A stretch of 64,000 nt of DNA from Isochrysis galbana (lineage: Eukaryota; Haptophyta; Isochrysidales; Isochrysidaceae), in assembly GCA_018136815.1 (NCBI GenBank), contig CM030941.1:2648984-2712983 (forward strand), written 5' to 3'. The notes below the pieces were generated by a model that searched no databases, was not told the origin of the DNA, and was given only the letters and a program-made list of their open reading frames with translations. The number at the start of each line of letters is the position of its first letter. The stretch's first letter is position 1. Below are positions 60,007-64,000 of this stretch, in pieces. Position numbers and translations under genes: made by a program.

Positions 60007-61126
60007 CCGAGCGGCGTGTGGTTGGCATGCCGTGTGCAGCAGCAAGCGCGAGCGCAGAGGGCGGCGAGGGGCCGAGGGGGCGGGTGATTGCCTGCGCAGA
60101 AGTGTTAATGTCAGGTGAGCCGAGTTGAACAAAGGCAGGAGAGGCGAGAAGCTTATGCGCTTCCACCGAGTGCAAGAGGAGCATCGGCCCCTCGATTGGC
60201 CGCGTGTATCGTGGTTCGAAGAAGCTTCTCGATCCGGAACTCGTTCCCTTGGCGGCACTTTTGAAGGCGGCACAGGCTTCCGTCAGCCTGTGAACGCCCA
60301 CTGAGATGCAGGCGCCTGATGTGGCACACACGCGGTAGTTGGAGGTCTGAAGTGTGCGCATCACCTCACGGAGAGGACGCTGGTCGTCCGCCGTCTGGCC
60401 CTTCTTCAGCTCATCCGACCAGAGCTTGAGCAGGGTGGTGAGCGGCCGACCTTTGCGCGCCAGCAAAGCGAAGTTGTGAGGAAGGAAGTCGGAAACCCGC
60501 GAGGGCCGCACGATGCCGTACGCCGCGAAGTATCGCCGCTGCTCGGCGGTCATCTCCTGCTCTTCCTGGAGCGGAGAGGTTTCAAAGTTGACCGCAAAAT
60601 CGAGAGCTGCGTTGCGGTGCGCGGCGTCCATCGCGGTGCGTAGCAAGCCAGAGCAAACTTGGACTGAGGCGTCGAGCGCGAGAGTGAGCTCGAACGGCGA
60701 GGCGGCCAGCGCCGCGAGCCTCGGGAGGTAGGCGTGAGCGTGGCCACTGAGCGGGTAGACGGAGGTGTTTCCGGAGAGGAGGAAGTCGAAGGATTGCGTC
60801 AGGGAGGGCGTAAGGGGGGCGTCGCAGACGAGCGCGGTGGGGAGGCCCGGTGCGATCGCACGGATGCCTGCGGCGCTACGCTGCGCCTCGAGCAGGTACT
60901 TGGCTGCGCCCTTGCCTGGGTGCTCTGGTCTGGTGAACGAAAGCACCACGTACAAGACCCCCACCGGCCTCTCGGCTCTCTCGACAAATCGGCCGTCGAC
61001 GGCCGATTTCACGAGGCCGTCATAATCCGCGCCTGCCCGGAGCTCGACCGGGATGGCGCCAGAGTCCCGCCCAGTCCCCTCCACTCCCTGGAGGGTCGCC
61101 AGCCCCAGCCTCGCCCCCATCTCCAT
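59810..61126 (-). CDS. Putative nucleotide-diphospho-sugar transferase-like protein
   Basis: 438 codons from the ATG at 61126. The confident part is about 61040-60130: LYVVLSFTRPEHPGKGAAKY, AIAPGLPTALVCDAPLTPSL, ELTLALDASVQVCSGLLRTA (the LALDAS segment takes the place of the DxD strand), AALDFAVNFETSPLQ, HNFALLARKGRPLTTLLKLW and GQTADDQRPLREVMRT. The order resembles nucleotide-diphospho-sugar transferases of the algal type. After about 60130 the frame becomes Arg/Pro-rich and overlaps the next gene in another frame, so the true 3' end is probably earlier or spliced. I found no GT donor that would fuse it in frame to the 58582 gene through the acceptor at 60092. Confidence 0.5.
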   Translation of the reverse strand: MEMGARLGLATLQGVEGTGRDSGAIPVELRAGADYDGLVKSAVDGRFVERAERPVGVLYVVLSFTRPEHPGKGAAKYLLEAQRSAAGIRAIAPGLPTALVCDAPLTPSLTQSFDFLLSGNTSVYPLSGHAHAYLPRLAALAASPFELTLALDASVQVCSGLLRTAMDAAHRNAALDFAVNFETSPLQEEQEMTAEQRRYFAAYGIVRPSRVSDFLPHNFALLARKGRPLTTLLKLWSDELKKGQTADDQRPLREVMRTLQTSNYRVCATSGACISVGVHRLTEACAAFKSAAKGTSSGSRSFFEPRYTRPIEGPMLLLHSVEAHKLLASPAFVQLGSPDINTSAQAITRPLGPSPPSALALAAAHGMPTTRRSDVRLTGRLPGLPGSKRSVPRAAARHFRARRKPTAHSAERALRNFLLPRRVHPAICPHSACRCGSL

Positions 61127-61499
61127 CGGGCCAAAACCACGCAGCCAAACAACCAAGGAATACTATACCCCTCGCACACAGTAATTCTCGCACACAGTAA
61201 TTTACAAAACGTATGTGAGAAAGTGAGAACGTGCCAAAAATCACAAGTTTATGTGGGGTTTCACGGTCTCACGCCCGTTCACCTCGACACCGACATTCAT
61301 TAGAGCATTGGAGCCTTCCTGCAAGGAGCTTGTAGAGTTTTCTTGTCTGTGCTTTTTCAAACCTGGTGCTGCGGGACCGAAGCCCACGACGGCAACGGAG
61401 CCCCTACGCTGGGGGTGCGCGCGGTTGGTGCATGGCTCGTCCGGTATATGTGGCTAGGTACGCTAGCCGCCAACCTACTTTTAAAGGTGGGGGTGAATG

Positions 61500-62030
61500 G
61501 TCAATGGGGGCCTCGCCCCCCCCTAACCAAGAACTAAGGGCGGTCAAACTACAGGGCTTTTATAACATCTAAGGGTGGAAATTCATCAAGTAAAAATTGA
61601 GGTTTTATCACGAGATCTTACGGTATCCTTCAGGAACCTAGATGGGAAATACGTATTTACCGTATTTGGCCAGAGGCCAAATACATATGTATTTGGCTGT
61701 ATTTGAAGCGCGTCCTGGGTTGTAGGCCTCGAATGTATTTGAAAAGTATTTGGCCGGAGGCCAAATACATATGTATTTGGTTGTATTTGCAGGCCCCAGC
61801 ACCGTATTTCCCATCCATCCAGGCACAGGAACAGTGTTTTTTTTCGGAGGCCCAAAACATATGTTTTTCGCTGTTTTATTTCGGGCGGCCCCCCTACCCC
61901 GCACATTTGTTTTTACACTGTTTTTTTCGACGGCAAAAAACATACTATTTTTGCTGTTTTATTTTTTAAGTTTGGCTGTGTTTCACATCTAGGTACGGTA
62001 TGCTACTGGTAATGGGTATAGTAGGCACGT
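61500..62030. mobile_element. TA/TIR-family element end interrupted by a MITE (8-bp duplication TACGGTAT)
   Basis: 61539 (AGGGCGGTCAAACTACAGGG) to about 61618 and 62002-62025 match the left part of the 16720-18154 element. Between them lies a 367-bp insert (61627-61993) flanked by TACGGTAT (61619-61626; 61994-62001) with the inner ends CCTAGATGGGAAA and TTTCACATCTAGG. The insert holds palindromes such as GGCCAAATACATATGTATTT. It is a second hAT-like MITE, related to 39427-39938. Confidence 0.8.
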
Positions 62031-62160
62031 AATCAGGAACTGGCCGTCGACGAGAAAGAATCAAGAACGTCGAGTAGGCGAAGGAATTGGTTGCGTGGGC
62101 ACGGTTTTGTAAGAATATCCGCAACCATGTTGTGTCCGTTGATGTGCTTAAGCGTAAGAA

Positions 62161-62759
62161 TGTCGCATTCGCGAATCGACACTCGTTAGGCTTCGCTCTT
62201 CTCTTCGTCGTTCGGTATTTATCGTTATCATTCTCTCGTTCTCGTTCTCGGTCAAAAGCTTCGCTTGGATGCATGGGATCGTGGGTTGTGGAGCGCCCTC
62301 TCTCTTTCTCTCGAAAGAGAAGGGAAGTTTCCCCACCTTTCTTCCTCCCAGGCGCCTCGCAAATAGGTTTAATTTGCTATCTCTACAGCGGTTCTTTATC
62401 TGCTTCTGGGGGCAATCAGGTTTACGACCTCTTCGTATCTCCCCCTTAGGCACATCGCACTCCTTTCGTCTTATTTGGTAGGTCTCTTGGAATCTTGTGC
62501 GGCAGGATTGCCCCTCGTTTCCGTTATGGTGCGATTCCCCTTCTAGACGGGATCGCCGACAGATCGCCTTCTGATCGTCGTCCGTCGTCGTCTGGCCGGA
62601 GTGTTTAGGTTTGATTTTAGTCGAGTTATGTGAGAAGGTCGTGGGGCGAGAGTCGGAGTGTTTTTCCTGGGTGTCTCTGTCCGTCGTCCTGTCGTCAGTC
62701 GTCATCCGTCGTCGCTCTCGCTCTCGTCGCTCTCGCTCTCGTAACACTCATACCCAACA
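62161..62759 (+). mobile_element. Family A LTR (5' LTR of an element leaving the window)
   Basis: 599 bp starting TGTCGCATTCGCGAATCGAC and ending CATACCCAACA. Homologous to 22691-23293 over the whole length. Followed by a short leader and a long gag-like frame, so this is the 5' LTR of a longer copy. Confidence 0.88.
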
Positions 62760-62833
62760 ACCTCGCCTCTCCTCACCAGCCCCTGCCATCACAGCCCTCC
62801 TCTCACTCGCCCTCGCCTCTCGCCGCTCGTTCC

Positions 62834-64000
62834 ATGTCGTTCTCGCCGCCGTCCTCGCCCTCGCTCAAGCCCGCCTGCCCGCCTTCCTCTGCTGACGGGC
62901 TTCAGCCCGTCATCGTCTCCGAAGCCGTCTCCTCAGCCGCGCCTGCCGCCGGCTTGCCACCTTCCTCATTGCCCTCAGGCCCTAAGGGCCATCCCAATTC
63001 GTCAGGTGTAGAATCTCACTCGGTGCGTCCCGCGCTGGACGTCTCAATGGGGGTCTCCCCCACCTCTGCAGAGTCGGGCATCATGCCTGCCCTGCCCCCT
63101 TTCTCCTCTCCGGACGGACATCCACCACCACCCTCGCAGTGGGAGGTGATGCCCTCCCTTTCCTCTCCTCCTGATCTCTCTGCGGTCCCCCCACCATCAT
63201 CTCCGCCTTCGCCGCCTGAGTCCGTTGGAGGCAAGTCCAAGCCCGAGTCTTTCCAGGGTGAAGATCATCCTCTGGAGGGATCCCTCCACTCTTCTCGCGC
63301 ATGTCTCGAGGCACCGCCACCCCTGCCATCGGACTCGGAGGCAGCCTATGAGCCCTACCTCACCTCCCTCGAACGACTCTCGGTCGCCTCGGTCGCGCCA
63401 AGTCCACCATCTCGTGGTGGAGAGGCCCCGGGCCTGCTGCCCGACTCCCTTCTTCATCTCTCTCCTTCTCCACCGTCTGCTACGGCCCCGCCGCCAACCT
63501 CTTCGGCTTCACCGGGGCTCAACCCCGTCGAGCTGCGCTACATCGAGCTCATGCAGGCCATGGCAGCCCAATTCTCTCAGCAGCTCGCTGCGGTCACCAA
63601 CGCGATCGAACGGGGCCGACTCCCTCCTGCTCCAGTCCAGGCAGCCAGCCCGCCTCCACCTCCATCCGATGATGGCGGCGAAGTTGTTTTGCCTCCGCCA
63701 CCGCCGCTCCCTCGTTCCTCGGTACTCGTCGGGATCGTCGCGCGGTTCCCCGTGGTTTGGCTCCCACGCCTTTGCGCCCGCTGCGCTTGCCTCGCCTACC
63801 TTCGTTCGCTGTCGCTCCGAGGCTCTCGCACGCCTGTCGCCATCGGATCGCACCCTCGTCTCTCTCCTCGATACACCCTCTGCGTTCTTCTGACAGTCGC
63901 GACTGTCACGCCCCTCCGATATCTATCAACGCCGTCGTTTACGTTTGATCGGGGTACGGGAACGTACGGGAATTCTTTTCCAGTTCCCCCCCGCGGTCGC
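62834..64000 (+). CDS. Gag-like protein of LTR family A (3' end beyond window)
   Basis: From the ATG at 62834 the frame stays open for 389 codons to the end of the window. It starts MSFSPPSSPSLKPACPPSSA and is rich in Pro and Ser. It has a helical centre (ELRYIELMQAMAAQFSQQLA, AVTNAIERGRLPP). Around 63600 a Pro-rich linker follows. The last 100 codons (VLVGIVARFPVVWLPRLCAR...) look less gag-like, so a frameshift near 63720 is possible. Position just after the LTR and leader is the expected site of gag. The start of the same frame is found truncated at 23372. No nucleocapsid knuckle or protease is seen yet. Confidence 0.6.
   Translation, partial: MSFSPPSSPSLKPACPPSSADGLQPVIVSEAVSSAAPAAGLPPSSLPSGPKGHPNSSGVESHSVRPALDVSMGVSPTSAESGIMPALPPFSSPDGHPPPPSQWEVMPSLSSPPDLSAVPPPSSPPSPPESVGGKSKPESFQGEDHPLEGSLHSSRACLEAPPPLPSDSEAAYEPYLTSLERLSVASVAPSPPSRGGEAPGLLPDSLLHLSPSPPSATAPPPTSSASPGLNPVELRYIELMQAMAAQFSQQLAAVTNAIERGRLPPAPVQAASPPPPPSDDGGEVVLPPPPPLPRSSVLVGIVARFPVVWLPRLCARCACLAYLRSLSLRGSRTPVAIGSHPRLSPRYTLCVLLTVATVTPLRYLSTPSFTFDRGTGTYGNSFPVPPRGR

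Noticed and set aside
59810-60130. Continuation of the 61126 gene to its nominal stop
   Set aside because: Residues after about 60130 are Arg/Pro-rich and overlap the better-supported frame of the 58582 gene; kept in the coordinates only because no alternative stop or splice site could be proven.

Overview
The window is nuclear DNA of a GC-rich microbial eukaryote. GT-AG introns of 59 to 142 nt interrupt several genes. A core spliceosome protein (SF3A2), an RNA-export-type RRM protein, long low-complexity intergenic DNA and many retroelement remnants are all present. The GC bias, the TIR and glycosyltransferase-like proteins and the conserved secreted algal-type protein fit a unicellular alga, most likely a haptophyte. 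That assignment is an inference from style of sequence, not proven here.

Layout. 0-2.4 kb: the 3' end of a Fanzor/TnpB-like RNA-guided nuclease gene, its element terminus, and a secreted beta-propeller gene. 2.4-7 kb: mobile-element debris (hAT remnant, LTR pieces, a foldback element). 7-10.4 kb: a queuosine enzyme (QueH), a bacterial-type IS5 transposase fragment and an RRM/RGG protein. 10.8-13.6 kb: a degenerate LINE and low-complexity DNA. 13.8-15.2 kb: a spliced gene of unknown function, cut by an assembly gap. 15.3-18.2 kb: Copia RNase H and a TIR element with TA duplication. 19.2-20.7 kb: a sugar-porter MFS gene. 22-25.6 kb: LTR retrotransposon pieces and a 195-bp tandem repeat. 26.6-32.3 kb: a divergent gene pair made of a four-domain SDR/ABM/flavodoxin/ThuA fusion and a sugar-phosphate cyclase. 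33.8-36.2 kb: LTR family B fragments. 37.2-39.1 kb: a three-exon TIR-domain gene running into the second gap. 39.2-48.2 kb: a MITE, a conserved secreted protein, a chromovirus 3' end, a second LINE, a striking AT-rich block and a cluster of CCCCCGATAGCTATCGGGGG palindromes. 48.4-49.1 kb: SF3A2. 49.9-52.1 kb: a foldback-type element carrying an ankyrin-repeat gene. 53-61 kb: three glycosyltransferase-like genes plus two genes of unknown role. 62.2-64 kb: the 5' LTR and gag-like reading frame of an LTR retrotransposon that leaves the window.

How the parts relate. The clearest biology is (i) the 26.6-32.3 kb head-to-head pair, whose domain content (cyclitol-forming cyclase, SDR, quinone-reductase-like flavodoxin, monooxygenase-like ABM, ThuA) suggests a small sugar/cyclitol redox pathway, and (ii) the Fanzor-like gene at the left edge, whose downstream terminus is the same sequence that bounds the ankyrin-gene element 49 kb away. 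The two 100-N gaps break one LTR copy at the same base (sense side at 39201, antisense side at 15310), so the segment 15310-39100 is probably inverted relative to the original contig or the genome.
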